In this document: one piece after another, positions 41,901 to 54,723 of the stretch | Numbering within the stretch: the stretch's first letter is position 1 | Layout: the number at the start of each line of letters is the position of its first letter | Assembly: GCA_963924555.1 (NCBI GenBank) | Contig: OZ004594.1 | Coordinates: 6,045,563-6,109,562 of the forward strand | Direction of reading: 5' to 3' | Length of the DNA stretch: 64,000 nt | From: Crambe crambe | Taxonomy: Eukaryota; Porifera; Demospongiae; Poecilosclerida; Crambeidae | Program-made: the position numbers and the translations under genes | Notes under the pieces: generated by a model | Told to the model about the DNA's origin: nothing | The model's input: only the letters and a program-made list of their open reading frames with translations | Databases searched by the model: none

Positions 41901-44900
41901 TATTGCAGCAAGCATTTTGGGGATGCCCAGTGGGCTGACTGTGATTCATAGCTGCTCAATAAGCAGATCATGACCCTAAAACAACTCATAGGTGGGGGAA
42001 CCTACGTATGGGGACAGAGAGCCCATGGCCCCCCATATATATATTAGCCTCTCCAGATTTCCACCTCTATTTGAAGGTATACATTTTGTAATACACTTAC
42101 AGATATACTCATCATGTGGTAATTACACTACAGTGCTGTGTAACAGTTACTACAGTTAACTGTTAACTGAAACTTTGTTCCCTAGCCCTTAACCTCATAA
42201 TAGTTGCATGCAGAAAATTGGGCCCAGTAACTAGAATAACTATTCCTAATTTTTTCAATAACTACACTTATATCAAATCTCTACTTCACTCCCCTTTCCA
42301 GGGCTAAAAATAAGGGTTCAATGTTGCCAGGACAACTTGTCCTAGCAAAATGAGATTTGATTGGTCATTTAGTGGCAAAGGACTGCACTGTCCACGTGGA
42401 GCATGTGCAATGCGCTCACTAATACATTGAAGTGGGTGGAGTCTCGAACTAGAGTTAGAGAGAAACCAAGAGTAACGTTAGTTAATTTTCAAGCGTATAA
42501 GCTGGAAAGCCTGCCTTAGTTCTGGTGATTGCAGCTGCTGGATTCTCCGTGCACGAAGCTTTCATGGCTGACTAGCTAACTTTAGTGCTTCATTTGAAGC
42601 CTTTCTACTTCTAAGTTCCAAAACTTGGTCAGAAGTTTGATCATTTTAGTCCGAAACTGTTGTTAGGACAATGACTGATGTCCGCCTGTTATTTTAGCTC
42701 TGCCCTTCAACAACAAGTTAGTCAAGTAACCCCTTACTCGCCACTCCCTCCATGAGAAGTGGGGATAGTTTGCTTAGGTTGGGTGATATGGGTGTGGTTA
42801 TTGGGCCTAGGAGTGAAGTAGGAATAGTAATTTTGTAATATCTTGAGTTGATAGTTATATGGATGTGGCCTAGGAGTGAAGTAGGAATAGTAATTTTGTA
42901 ATATTGCCGTGGTTTTTGAGTTTGGTGATGGGTATGGGTAAGGCTGGAACAGCATCTGACCGGAACAGATAGCTAGCTAAATGAAGAGCTAGCTTGACTA
43001 ACAAAAATGAGAGTCTGAAATCAAAGTTCGCACTGACAGGTTGGAGGTATGTAGGATGAGAATCTGTAATGAGGAATGACTGAAACACCATCTGACCAGA
43101 ACAGATAGCTAGCTAAACAGTTAAACTGAAGCTGAACAGCTCTAGCTTGCACCTGACTTCTATGTGGCCTCACCCCTTAGCACATGCACGGGTTTGACAA
43201 AGAAAGATTAGCTAGTGTTCTGAGTGCTACTGATATCACTGAATTGTGAAATAGAACTGTAGTCAAAACTAATAGCAAAAGATCAGCCTCTATTTGTTGC
43301 TCTAACAGATGGCCTGAACAGAATTTTGATGACTATAGAGTGCATCGATCTTATTTATTGTAATAGAACAAAAAGTCAATTTTTTTTCTTATGTTAGGAA
43401 ATGAATTTTAGGTTTTTGACTCTTCTGTAATGATTCATTATAGCCTTCTGAGAACCTGTAGAGTAAGGGTAGAAGAGAAAGAAGAGTTTTTAGTTCATGC
43501 AGTCCTATGACTTTTGACCTGCCATCCCTACTTAGAGAATGCTACTGCACTCTCTGATTCACACTCAAATTCAGGTCACCTCTTGGTGGATAATTGTACT
43601 TTAGGGGAGTCCCTTTGAGAGGTATCTCCTTGTTTGAGTGTCCTGCCCTTCATTTTCCTGTGACTAGCTCAGGTAGGAAGGATGGTTGAATGTTATTTTG
43701 GGCACATGTTGTTTAAAAATTGAAGCTAAGAATGCTCTACTTTCATTATGTCCATAAATGACATTTGTACATAAATAATTATGCATGCATAATAACATTA
43801 TTATCAGGCTATAAATTTGAGCATTGTCTACACTTAAAGCTTCAGAAATATGGTCAGGGCTTAAAATCTAATGGCTGCAAAATATAAAGATTCCCATGGC
43901 CTTTTTCTAAACTACATACCCATATAACAATACTGCCACTACAGGGGTACATTTAGGGGGCATTTGCTCCCCCCCCCCCCTTAAATGTAAAAGAAAACAA
44001 GCAGCTAAAGAGAATCATCAATGTCAAACTGATACTATTCTTGACTTTCTCTGCCATATGCCTCCGTATCACTATCAGAGAGTACTTATGTGGAATGCAA
44101 TTATAAGTATCAGGGTTACAAGAGTGTGTGGGGAATGGACACTCTGTGGTATGGAGTGGCTGCAAACTCCCATGCACTGCCTTTTGGCAGCCAATGACAA
44201 TTATAGCGAGTCATTTTGGGTGTGGACTGCTAGTGGTTTTTGGGGTGGGTGGGTTTGGATTGCTATATAGCAGTAGTAGTGCCTGGGGTGAGTGGGTGTG
44301 AAATTTGATAGGTTATAATGAGATTTTTGTCTGTGTGGGGTTCATCAATATCAGGTCATGTCATGGCTCATCGAGATTTATATCTGGGTGTACACTTCAG
44401 ATGAGATATCTATTAAGGTTTACACTCTAGGTGTAGGAAGTTTTGCACATTGCTCTATTTATGATAGTGGGGTAGTGGGGGTAGTGATTGCTGTGTAACT
44501 AATAGCCTCAGGCCCTGTGGTCTCTATTAATAGCCACAGATCTTGTGGTCTCTATGTGGGCCCCATAGCCTCTGGGGTTAAACGTTGATAACTTTGCTTA
44601 TTCTTGAGTGTATACTTATGCCAACCAAGTAGAAACTTCATTATGAAATGCTTTGCCATACTGACCATCACTTGCATCATGGTTAGAAGTTTGCATTTGA
44701 GGTTGATAACCTCCTGGAGAGACTGTACCAAAGAAGTTGAATTGGTAGTTTAGTATGTCTCTGTGGCCATGAAAGAAGCAATTAAAAGCTCCTCCCCTTT
44801 TGAATGATGCTTATTATCTGTGTATGTAGATTTGGAGATTATGTTGATGATGATGATGTGGCAATGGAGTCAAGTTATGCTCAACAACAGTATGAAGAAA

Positions 44901-45211
44901 TGCGGAGGTCAGCTAATAAGAATGTAGCTATGTAGCTGTAGTCCTGCAATTAGACTTGTGTTGACCACTTAATCTCAAGGGTCATATATGTTTTATTTTA
45001 GAAAAATTTTCTAGAGTATTGTAGGTTCCAAATTGCAAGTGTCTGACCTTTTTGTATTGCTGAGCTGGAGTAATGATTTCAAATCTATAAATGCAGTGCT
45101 CGTATTGGGCAGTTGGAAGATGATGAAGATCTTGCAAGAGAGAGAACTCATCTCAAGAGGAAAAAACAGCACCAACACAAACCTACCTTTAAGCAAAAAA
45201 AACTTTTTTGA
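35947..45211 (+). CDS. SPTY2D1: SPT2 chromatin protein (SPTY2D1 homologue)
   Basis: SPT2 is a nuclear histone H3-H4 chaperone acting in transcription and nucleosome retention. Exons: 35947-36006, 36695-36861, 37461-38243, 38942-39128, 40231-40425, 44830-44907, 45097-45211, with matching phases. The N-terminus reads MDFDQLLQRAATNQ (SPT2 starts MDF..IL..A), then a Lys/Arg/Glu-rich coiled segment (ELKGEELRRKAATHLKQVKERAHKEK), a long Ser/Pro/Lys disordered middle, FYGAAAARIL, and the C-terminal SPT2 core: WVDEMTDYL, an acidic DDDDEEEEEDD run, SSEIRKIFGYDKSR, DDVAMESSYAQQQYEEMRR and SARIGQLEDDEDLARE, ending in a His/Lys tail. That core is the histone-binding helix pair. The fifth intron is 4.4 kb, far longer than the rest, and full of dispersed repeats. 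Confidence 0.93.
36888..37085. repeat. minisatellite, ~22-bp unit
   Basis: Eight or so copies of 'agtgtcccagagtaccttat' + 'cc', degenerate at the ends, in SPT2 intron 2. Confidence 0.93.
38255..38810. repeat. minisatellite, 27-bp unit, ~18 copies
   Basis: Units of 'catgctctatgcacatagta' + 'aatggcc', with a/g variants (cacata/cacgta/catgta) that cluster in the centre of the array. As 27 is divisible by three, repetitive frames stay open on both strands. In SPT2 intron 3, so probably not translated. Confidence 0.96.
39165..39320. repeat. degenerate tandem repeat
   Basis: Copies of 'aaatggagt' and 'actgtacagtca' in SPT2 intron 4. Confidence 0.85.
40080..40200. repeat. short tandem repeat before SPT2 exon 5
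   Basis: Three copies of 'taggagtacatgggtggatg' + 'agatgtattgttta'. The unit contains the same 'taggagtacgtgggtggatg' phrase as the start of the following exon (40240-40260), so the array looks as if it was seeded from that exon. Confidence 0.85.
40426..44829. other. large SPT2 intron 5, dispersed repeats
   Basis: No exon recognised. At 42715-43090 there are copies of the 'gtcaagtaaccccttac'/'ggagtgaagtaggaatagtaattttgtaatat' family that is also found at 48760-48900, 52570-52760 and 62560-62760; within it 'aggagtgaagtaggaatag' occurs twice and 'ctgaccagaacagatagctagctaa' twice. A C-rich run sits at 43970-43980. Confidence 0.6.
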
Positions 45212-45240
45212 TAATTAAATTACAGGTGAATGATCCGCGG

Positions 45241-45262
45241 GGGGGGGGGGGGGGGGGGGGGG
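45241..45262. repeat. poly-G tract
   Basis: Twenty-two or so consecutive G, 30 bp after the SPT2 stop codon. Length is likely unreliable in any assembly. Confidence 0.9.
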
Positions 45263-45728
45263 TGCGCGGGGCGGGCTGTATTTATTTACTTGTGGTCACG
45301 CCCCCACTATGTAGCTAGTAAGTGCATTCTCCGAGCTCCGAGTTTCACACGGCTTCAACTGGGGTGAGTCACAAGGTGTTAACTAGCTACAAAATACAGT
45401 GTTAGTATCGTAGGAAGAACCTTCTCCCCTCCTCAAAAACTTTTATAATGCGAGTCGTGTAATAGTACCCAGTGAAAACAAATCTGAAGAAGTACAGAAC
45501 AGAACGGATCTATTGCGGGGAACTGTATAACTAGCTATGTAGCTACTTAGTAAGTCTGCTTTGGCAACAAAATAATTTAGCCATGCAAGCTCATAGCTTT
45601 TGGTAGTAACGTATTAATCTTGCACAGGAGCAGCTAGCTGCATAGCTTTTAATGATTTGATTTGGGGTTAGCTGTAATAATATAGCTAGATCCTTAATTA
45701 CACATGCAAACTAGACTCTGGGTTCAAA

Positions 45729-45850
45729 TAGTCTGGTGAACCATCCCCGGCCACTTCCGCAGCACTGGATGTATTGCATCACCAATACATCCAGTGCCCG
45801 GCCAATACATCCAGTGCTGCGGAAGTGGCCGGGGATGGTTCACCAGACTA
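45729..45850. mobile_element. foldback MITE, second copy of the 13.0-kb family
   Basis: Same termini 'tagtctggtgaaccatcccc' and complement, with a partial internal repeat of 'aatacatccagtgc'. Flanks gggttcaaa (45720-45728) and gggttcagt (45851-45859) agree at 7 of 9 positions, consistent with a decayed 9-bp target duplication. Confidence 0.9.
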
Positions 45851-46920
45851 GGGTTCAGTCAATAGCTATTCCGGTCTGTTATTGAATTAAAAATGAATGA
45901 ATGAACAGTTTGAAGAAGCTACAACTGTATTTTCTGCTAGACAGCAGTTGTGCTTTCAGTATTAATCTGTTCACCATTCCCAAACTGCCAGAATTCCCAA
46001 ATAGGTAATAGACTGTAACCCTTGTGGTAGGTGTGGCATGGGCAGGGCTTAACACAGGAAGCTGCCGTGTTGGTGGACATCTGGAGGCGTGTCTACAGTT
46101 GTTTGCAAATGCAGACTAGCTGTGAGCTGTGACTCAGCTTTTTCTGTAAAATCCGGTTGTCCTTGAAAAAAATTATAAAAACAAATGTAATGTAATGTAA
46201 TGTAATGTAATCAAAACACATACGTATCTCCCCTGAGTATCTACAACTTCGCTGCCATTGCCAATCTCTAAAAGATCTTTGTCCTTTTCCATGCTATTAA
46301 CTTACAGCCTCCAACTCTTCTTTATTTTGGACTGCACATCTGTGTGAGAGATATACTACTGTCTTGAATGTTGACGATGTTTCAATGCACGTACAGCTCA
46401 TTTCAGAGTTACTTTTCATGAGTTGCTAGTTTGGTGAGGTTAAAAGGCTTCAAATATAGCACTAAAGTTAGCTAGTCAGCCATGAATGCTTCGTGCATGG
46501 AGAATTTAACAACAGAGAGTCTTGGAAATCAACAAGAACTAAGGTAGGCTTTCCAGTTTATATGCTTGCAAATATAAACTAACTAAGCTATCTATGCTAC
46601 CTTCGGTACCTTGTTGCTCTTCCCTAGGCTTTAGTTGGCGCTTCATAGCATGAACTAGCTTCTCTCTAGCTCTGAAACCCTGCCCCTTATTCTAAAACAG
46701 CATACCATTTTTTCTACTTGGTATGCGGTTCCACTTAAAAAGATTAGAGTAGCTATTTAGTTCACTTGATTCCTTAATCATTCATTATAATTATCTGCTT
46801 TAACTTTCTCAATTCTTGCCCAAACTTCACATTTAAACACCAGCAGAGAGCTGCTACTCCCAAACTGCAAATTAAATAAATTGCCATTGTTATTTAGGAT
46901 TTATAATTTTACAGCATATT

Positions 46921-49900
46921 ATGGATAGATCTGTGTATACATCCGTGGTCTTCCTGGTTATCCTCTCTGTCCCCTTCTCCCTGGCCTTTCGTCTAGGGGC
47001 CCCTGTTGAGTCATGCTATGGACATGAAATTATACACCGTTCCAGATTTACTAATCAGTTACTATCTAAAAGAGTTTGTACGTCCAATTGTCAACATTTT
47101 GTATACCAGAGAGCAATTGATGGAAGTGCTTTACGGGACAGGAATGAAGTGATACCAGTTACAAATGGATCATGTGCTGATACTAACTATTATACATGTG
47201 GCTGCACTTATCACTGTGAGTTCAAAAGAATGATTGAAAAGTGAAGTGAGCTAGCTATAGTGTCATAAAAAGCCTGTAACTGTTTGAGTCCCATTATGAT
47301 GAGTAATACTTATCAGTTTGAGCTTCTCTGAAGTAATTGCTCTTAACAAACAGCCAATGCATACTTTTCAATGATGCTTATGGTAAGTGTGAGCATGCAA
47401 GCATGCTGTAGATTTGAGAATCTGAAAGCTGGTAGCTATTGAACTTTGAACTTTGACGCTCTAAAGATGGCTGGCAATTATGTGTAGTGTTGGGTGAGCA
47501 AGTGAAAGACCAGAGTGAATCTTATAGCTTACTACTTTTGGCCTAACAATGCTTTCTCCCTATAGCATGACTGAGTTGTAATCTGAATATTAAGGAGTAG
47601 TTTATAAGCTTGCTCACTTACTTTTCATGAAGCATCCAATTTTTTTGCGTACAAAATTAATACAAAATTGCTTATTATTTTATGCAGTTACAATGAACAT
47701 TACCATAAACAGAGGATATATAATTCAAGCCCGACCTGAGACTCCTGAATTCATTAGAGGTGCTACTTTATATGGCACTTGGATAATTCATCCCAATGAT
47801 TCTTCTATCACCAAAGTTTTGCGCTGTGCAAGAGAGGAAGCGATGGAAAATGGAACAAAATATAATGTAGGTCTAGATTATGTCATAAGTGTACATCGTC
47901 TCCCCATGCCAAGTTTCCCCTACATTATAAGGAGAATTTAAATGGATAAAGCACACTCTCCCCTCAGTGTAGAATTGTCCTTCAGTATGTGTACATGTAT
48001 GCTTCTTTTTGCATGATAAAAAATCAGAGAATACAATAGTACTCTCTAAGTATAGGGATGGCACAGATGTCCTATTGGAGTATTTCTTTCATGACACTTC
48101 ACACTATTCAAAAATGTAATTGTTAACTTGACTATACAACATCACTATTCGAAATAGCATGTCATTTTCCAACTTTCAACCTACAACATGGCAGACATGC
48201 AGAGAGTACGATAAGTAGGGATGGCACAGATTGCCCCATTGGAATAGTAGTATATTTTCTTTCATAACTCCAGAATACCTATAGTCAGCAACTCCTAATT
48301 CGAAGACAGAATACCTTCACAAGTATGAAGAGCAGTATCATTTTACAGGGACTTTAAAATTGCCGTCTTCATCTGGTTGTTCATCATCATCATCTTATTT
48401 CAGAAATCGTTAATTCAAATGCTACCACACTACTCAAATTGACTGCACTATAATCCTTTACCTCTACCTCGACATGTTAAAAAATGACATGTCATTTTTT
48501 AACTTGTTAGCTTTCAACCTACAACGTGGCAGACATTTTTATGCCCCAGCTTGTACACATGATTCTAGGACCTTGACCTCACAACTGACTAGTAAATCTG
48601 TCATTAGCTTTCTCTCTTGATGTTGGTCTCTTGATGCTCAGCTAGGCACTAGTCAGGTTATGAATCAAGCCTTGATGCAATAAAGGAAAAAAAATTTAAA
48701 AAGAGAAGTAGGGAAGGCTGTATGCAGTTCAAAAAAGTTCAGCAACAATGGAGTGAACTTCAGTCAAGTAACCCCTTACCCATCACCAATATTACCAAAC
48801 TACAAGCTAACTATTCCTACTTCACTCCCATGACAGGCCAAAGTTAGCTCATAGTTCGGTAATATTGGTGATGGGTAAGGGGTTACTCGACTGAAGTTGA
48901 AATGCATACAGCCATCCCTTTTATTTAGAATTAAATATTTTTTCCTTTATAGAAATATATCCCACCCCTTGCACCTTCATCTTGTGTCTAACTAGCGAAC
49001 AATCTCTACTGTTTCGAAGTAAACAACACGGATATTGCCTAAATGTTTCGGCTGAAATGCCTTAGCCATCATTGGGCTTACATAAATCAGGGATTACACA
49101 ATTTTTTGCCATCCGACTGTTCTAATGAACAACTGGGAGACTTCTAATCCTGTGTCCCTGTTCATGATTAATTTTTGGGGGACAAGAGTGATGTATGGCT
49201 TCTTTCACTCTTCTTTCTACCTTTTTTTTTGAGGAATTTATGATTTCAACCTCATTCCTTCTTGCCAAGCATGTTTATGATCGAAAAAAGAAGCAGATAA
49301 TCTCTACTATATTTGCTGTCACCCAGGATGTTGTAATGTTTGGTCAAAGAGGAGCCATTACAAGTGACTTTCTCTCTTAAGGCTAGTCACTTGAACATTA
49401 TGAGTCCCTATAGGCACTGCTCAGAGCTTAGTGGATGATTGCTGCAATACCCAGAGTATAATACCACAACACCATTACTACTATTACTTAATTATTCTAA
49501 ATTCTATAGACATGTGAACTCCATCAGCATTCATTAGTATACAACAAGGATCAGACTCATTTCAGCTCTGGCTTGTACAATATCTCCAATGAAATCTCCA
49601 AATACTGCATAGGTATAATTAGGGACAAACTTTAGTCATCTTTCAGAACTATAAAAAGTAACTCTTACTATCCTTCATTCAAGACTTTGACTACAATGCC
49701 ATTCTATTGTTTGCACTACACCTTTGATGCATTAGCATTTCTGCCAGAGACCATTTCAACACTAGACTCTATAGAATGTGATGTATGAAGATAGGATACC
49801 AGGGGTGAACAACCTGAACCACACCAGTGAGCATCCAGTTCCAATGACACACAAGTAATTAGTGTCTCTCCAGTGAAAAGAGTCCCCCACTTTTTCAGTT

Positions 49901-50856
49901 CATTGGAGAAGGGTCTCTAAGCACTTGAGGAGATGGCTACAAAAATTGAAAATGCACTACCACTGGTTGGTTGTGGCATGGTATTGAATATTCACACCAA
50001 ACACCATATATATGTCACTGGCAAGACTCAAACTCATGGTCACCTGCCTTATGAGCCCAGAGTGCAACCACTCACTGCCACTCTTTATATGCACATTTCA
50101 TTTTGGATCAGATATGCAAAATTATCGTATAATTATAATTATTGAAATTTTGCAGAATACAGTAACTCATGCCAATGCAAACAGTCTGCCAACTCTTGAC
50201 TTCTATTATCAAGCTCCAACAGAAGGTGAAATAAACACAGTATATGAAGGACAGTGTCCATCAAGATTAACGTTTTTGTAAGTTGCTTTTGGATCACTCC
50301 TCTGTAGATAACAAGTAAATATATGGGTGAGATACACTGTATCAATGATGATAACAAAGTACAGTGATACGATAAGGCTGAAGCTGTATTGAATGATGGA
50401 AAACATCCAAATCCCTTACTAGATATTTGGTGTGTATTGCAGAGCTCAGAAGTCTATACAAACATGTCTGTATAATAATTTATCTTTCTAGTATTATGAT
50501 CATGAGAGGGTCTTGATGCCAGTCCATAACAAGTTAATTATAGTTTCTGTAGACAGATTTACTTACTAGATATTTGTGTATGGCTCAGTGATCTATAATA
50601 GAGTGCTGCAAGCCTATAATATTATAGTCTGAATGATAGCTATAGATCTATTTATCTTTCTAGTATTATGATCTCTAGAGGGTCCATAACAAGATAATTA
50701 TTGCAGCGAGTGAGCTGACTCTCAGGTCATGACTTATTGAAATCGTAGATATATAATTATAAGTAAATATCTAAGTCTACACTCCAAAGTGCCCCAGGCA
50801 TAAGTATAGGTATGTGTTGTGCAATAGTAGCTTAGTCTCACTAAGCCAGGCCACAT

Positions 50857-50935
<79 letters not shown>

Positions 50936-53900
50936 CAACTTTGTTGCACTGTCAGTAATTTTACTGGCCAAGCAGGATTCATGTGGTTTTAACTGGGTGT
51001 GGTCAATTCGAATAAACTTGTGTGTGTCAATTATGTCAATGGTAGCTAGTGGGCTGGACTAGCTGGACTAGCTGTGATGGATAAGAGATGCCATACTGCA
51101 GAGGAACTTCGATTTGACTAAACAACAGAAAGCCATTTCTTTTTCTGCACTTTGTGTGCAAAGTGATCTTAGCCATGCCCGCTAATATTATTCAATTTCC
51201 TGCCCAGAATCCTGGACAATGTTACACGAAGTTGCTATGCAAGTTTGACCAGACCCTTATTTTTCTACTGCCCCGCGAAGAAAATATGTGGGCTGGCCTA
51301 GCGAAACTAATAGCTAGTAGCTGCCTGCACGTACATATTGTGATATTGTGCATGCTTCGATTAAAGTAGATTGTAGGTGCTTGGTTTATCCATAGATATA
51401 CTAGACTACGTACACAGGATTGGAAACAGGGCATGCGCACGTAGAATTTATACATCCGTGTAGGTACCTGGCGAACAAAGAAATCTTACACAAAATAAGA
51501 AAGAGGGTGAAAGGCAAGGTATTTAGCGCAGCAATAATTATGATTATAAGTGAAAAGGCTCAATGACCTATAGCTGTAGTAGTTTATCATGTCAGTTTAG
51601 TCTATTTACTGTTGCTATGGAAGAAAAACGTGGAAACAGGTGACTGAAAAATTTTGTGGCACTCCTACTACTAAAATAGAAGTCTAGCTGCCTTACTTTT
51701 GGTATAAAATGAAAGATACTAGTTGACCATATGTACTCAAGTAGTTTTAATTTTGTGCAGGGCTGGAGATGGCATGCCATTTGCCATTGATGGTTTAAGA
51801 AGCCATTTCACTATGTTGTTGTTCGTATATGAGGAGATGAGATACCTTCTTGTATCAGGGGCAGAAAAGGATACACTGGGGCAGCTTTACTCTTCATCTT
51901 TATCCCTCAAAACAAGTATATCACAACAAATCTCTCGATGAATTGGATGTTCAGCAGTGCACTATCAGTACTTGTTATTATCATTTTTTTATTATAACAT
52001 GAAAGGAAATATGTGTAAAGTGACAGTATTAGTTGCTACATTATAGTATCCTTCTTTACTATAGCTTTTCTTGACAGCCAGCCATGGGTAATCTGAAGAA
52101 CAGTAACATCGACATGATTTTTTTTACAGGCACCTTTAAAAAGTACATATGTACATATAAATGATCACTACCTAACAGATTAGTGGGGAAAAAGAGACTA
52201 TACTTTTAACATCCAAGCTCCAGAGGTCCACAAAGTCGAACTACCATTGTTACTTGCAATTATACCCTCTAACACTTGAGAAACCAGCCTTTTTAAGAAC
52301 TATGCTTGTTTAGCACTATACTAGCCCACTCTTTGCATTCTTTGAACTTACCAATTGGCTATAGTTTAGCAGAAATTTGGCACACTACTTCTCCTCCCCT
52401 GTTTGTTTGGGGCAATTTAGCACGAACAGCTGCCTACACGGATTGTCAGTATTGTCGTTATGGGCGCACGTGACCTGTTTCCAATCCTGTGTACATAGTC
52501 TAGTATATCTATGGTTTATCTAATTCCTTGTGGTAAACATTTACAGTTTACAGCTTTCTATGTAGGCAGTTAGACATGACTAAGCAAACTATCCCTCTTC
52601 TCTCTGGCCTCATGGAGGGAGTGAAGTAGGGATAGTTAGCTTAAGGGAGAATGGGTATGGTTATTGAAATTAGGAGGCTAGGAGTGAAGTAGGAATGGTA
52701 GTTTTGTAATATTGCTGTGGTTCTTGAGTTTGGTGATGGGTATGGGTAAGGGGTTACAGTAGAACCTCGATTATCTGAAGCTTGATTATCCGAAACCTCG
52801 ATTAGTTGGATTGAAAATATTGAAGGTCAAAGTTCAGAATATACGTTGCACGTGTGCAGTGCTTCAATTAATTTTTTTGAAGCTGTTCTATTGATCGATT
52901 TCAAGGTTAAAGAGTGGAAGACTTCATTCTGGGTCTACTATAATCAGTTTTCTACCTAGCTGTAGTGTCTATCATAGGTTTTAGCTAGCTAGAGTGCTTG
53001 TCATAGTTAGTTGCCAGCTAAATGAAGCTGTTCACTTTGTAGCACTTCGTAACGGGGGTGTGGTCGTGTCAAAGTGGGTGTGGTTATGTAATTTCATTAT
53101 CCGAACATTCATTTATCTGCGCTTTTACTACTCTTCTGTCTGGAGCTGTTCGGATAATCAAGGGTCTACTGTACTTGACTCACTTGTTGCTGAAGGAGGA
53201 GTGAGGAGGGCTAGAAGTGATAGGATCTAGGAATAGTAATAATGCAGCTGAATTTTATGGCTATCCCTACTTCACTTTTTATTTAGAAGAAATTGTTGGT
53301 GCTCACTTGTGTAGCTAAGTCCGAAGCACAAATAAGTCTATCAGCTAGCCTATAGCTAGCTGTCAAAATTAATGTTGCAAGATTACACCCCTGTATATAG
53401 TCACTACCTGATTCTCTTTAGGTTAGCTGGTGTATGTTGATATCACTCATTTCTTTTGCAGCTTCACAGTAGCTGATAATGTGGAATTATTCTACTTTCC
53501 AAGACAGAGTGAACCTCGTGTAAGCCCTTTATACGTTTGTTCCATGACTGGACCTTTATTAGTGTTTCTATTCATTAGGAATTTAGATGTCCCGGAGTAT
53601 GTGATTCCCCTACCACAGATAGTATTACAGGTTTGCATAACATTTAGCTCTTTTGTAACTAAAGCTGCTTCATATGATTGTGAGAGTCATGACTGTGCTG
53701 TTTCAAATGTGAAGTCACTTATTGTTATGGATGGGATGGGGTGGGGTGGGGTGGGATGGTGTGATGAGTGGGGAGATGGGGTGGGGTGGGGTGGTGATGG
53801 GGTTTGACGGAGTCATTAATGCACCTAATTCTACTGCTCCATTTAGAGGATACTACTGCTGCTTCTGGTGCCACTGATACCCAGGGTCCCACTACTACCA

Positions 53901-54723
53901 CAGAAAGGACAACTAACAAAGGGAGTATAGAGTTGGGTCAAAGTAAGTTCATCATTACATGCTGAAACTAAAACAGAAGGATAAGCTCAGGGATTCTATC
54001 TCATGAAACAGATTATTCTATTGTGCATGCACCAAATTATTGGATGGGGTCTTACTTGCCTTGTTGGTTTGATTGCAATATCCTCAGATCATCAACCTTC
54101 ATTCATACATACATTTTGTTGCAGATGCTACAATTGGAATTGGAGTTGGTGTTGGTGGTGGTGCTCTTTGTATCATTGTACTTGTAGTCCTGATACTTAT
54201 TGTTTATCGAACAAGGAAACAAAAATATAAGAAAAAGACAAATGCCATAGACCCAGTTAAGAAGACTGATGATAAGAATAGGTACTGATGATAAGAACGA
54301 GTAATTACTGAGTTTACTTACTAGCTTATTAGGTTGCTATATATAATTGTTATAATTCAATGGCCATTTATTAGTAATGGAGCATTATCTATAATTGTTG
54401 TACTGCAGTGCACAAATTTTTAGAACTTCTAATGATTAAGACACACATGCAATCATTATTATTATCTTCCCAGATCAGAGATTGCAACATGCAAATTGTG
54501 GCATTCATGCAGGGAAGTGTATGGGCATGCTCCACCTAGCTTGGAAAAATGGGGACCACCGGTACAATTTCCGTGTTTGACTCCATCAGTACCTTTTGAT
54601 AAATCAACAAGTCTGAAACTTGAAGGAAGGGCACCACCAGGAATGAAGCCTGTGACTTATTATAATTATACAAGACACAGGAAAAGAAGAGAGCATGTTG
54701 AGCAACTTCTTTGTTTGTTTTAG
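46921..54723 (+). CDS. reeler-domain single-pass membrane protein, paralogue B
   Basis: Exons: 46921-47215, 47688-47866, 50156-50277, 53462-53519, 53579-53630, 53847-53942, 54125-54281, 54474-54723; phases agree at every junction. Signal peptide MDRSVYTSVVFLVILSVPFSLAF. The Cys-rich start has ESCYGHEIIHRS, C-x3-C and YYTCGCTYHC. Reeler marks are RGYIIQARPETPEF, LYGTWIIHP, VLRCAREE, NTVTHANA, LDFYYQAP and FTVADNVELFYFP. These are followed by FRCPGVCDSPTTDS, a Thr-rich stalk (TDTQGPTTTTERTT), a Gly-Val TM helix (IGIGVGVGGGALCIIVLVVLILIVY) with an RTRKQKYKKK stop-transfer, and an 80-residue cytoplasmic tail with Pro and Tyr (GHAPPSLEKWGPP, PVTYYNYTRHRKRREH). A cell-surface receptor or adhesion role is inferred. 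The third intron pair (50278-53461) is long and filled with transposon remnants. Confidence 0.88.
48756..48898. mobile_element. foldback MITE in reeler-B intron
   Basis: Arms 'aacttcagtcaagtaacccc' and its near complement at 48879-48898 pair over about 58 bp with few mismatches. A duplicate lies at about 59235-59372 in unit 2 of the segmental duplication. Half-copies of the same end occur in the 42.7-kb and 52.7-kb regions. Confidence 0.87.
50861..50933. repeat. (GT)n microsatellite replacing part of a transposon arm
   Basis: About 36 GT units. In unit 2 of the duplication the same place (61305-61360) holds ordinary sequence forming one arm of an inverted-repeat element. Confidence 0.95.
52757..53171. 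mobile_element. 415-bp pogo/Tigger-like MITE with TA target duplication and empty site
   Basis: Starts cagtagaacctcgattatc and ends gataatcaagggtctactg, flanked by TA (52755-52756, 53172-53173). The CAGTAGAACCTCGATTATC end is typical of pogo-type Tc1/mariner elements. The paralogous place in unit 2 reads 'aggggttacttgactcact' (TA at 62740-62741), which is the unfilled target. No coding frame. Confidence 0.95.
53726..53806. repeat. GGGGT/GGGAT-rich low-complexity tract
   Basis: Repeats of 'ggggtggggt' and 'gatgggg' in the intron before the stalk exon of paralogue B; a shorter version at 63415-63450 in unit 2. Confidence 0.85.

Larger units (their letters stand above)
45212..46920. other. SPT2 to reeler-B intergenic region
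   Basis: Holds the poly-G tract, a foldback MITE (45729-45850), an (AATGT)n run at about 46188-46212, and a dispersed repeat (46240-46740) also found near 840-1860. No gene seen. The segmental duplication starts near 46672. Confidence 0.6.
46672..54085. repeat. segmental duplication, unit 1
   Basis: Matches 57195-63780 along introns, exons and embedded repeats with many small indels, e.g. both start 'gaaaccctgccccttattct'. Unit 1 carries the intact reeler gene; unit 2 the damaged one. Confidence 0.93.

Noticed and set aside
49195-49380. 61-aa ORF in reeler-B intron 2
   Set aside because: The duplicate at about 59670-59830 has indels that destroy the frame, so it is not under coding constraint.
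50734-51062. His/Thr- and Val/Cys-repeat ORFs
   Set aside because: Translations of the (GT)n microsatellite.
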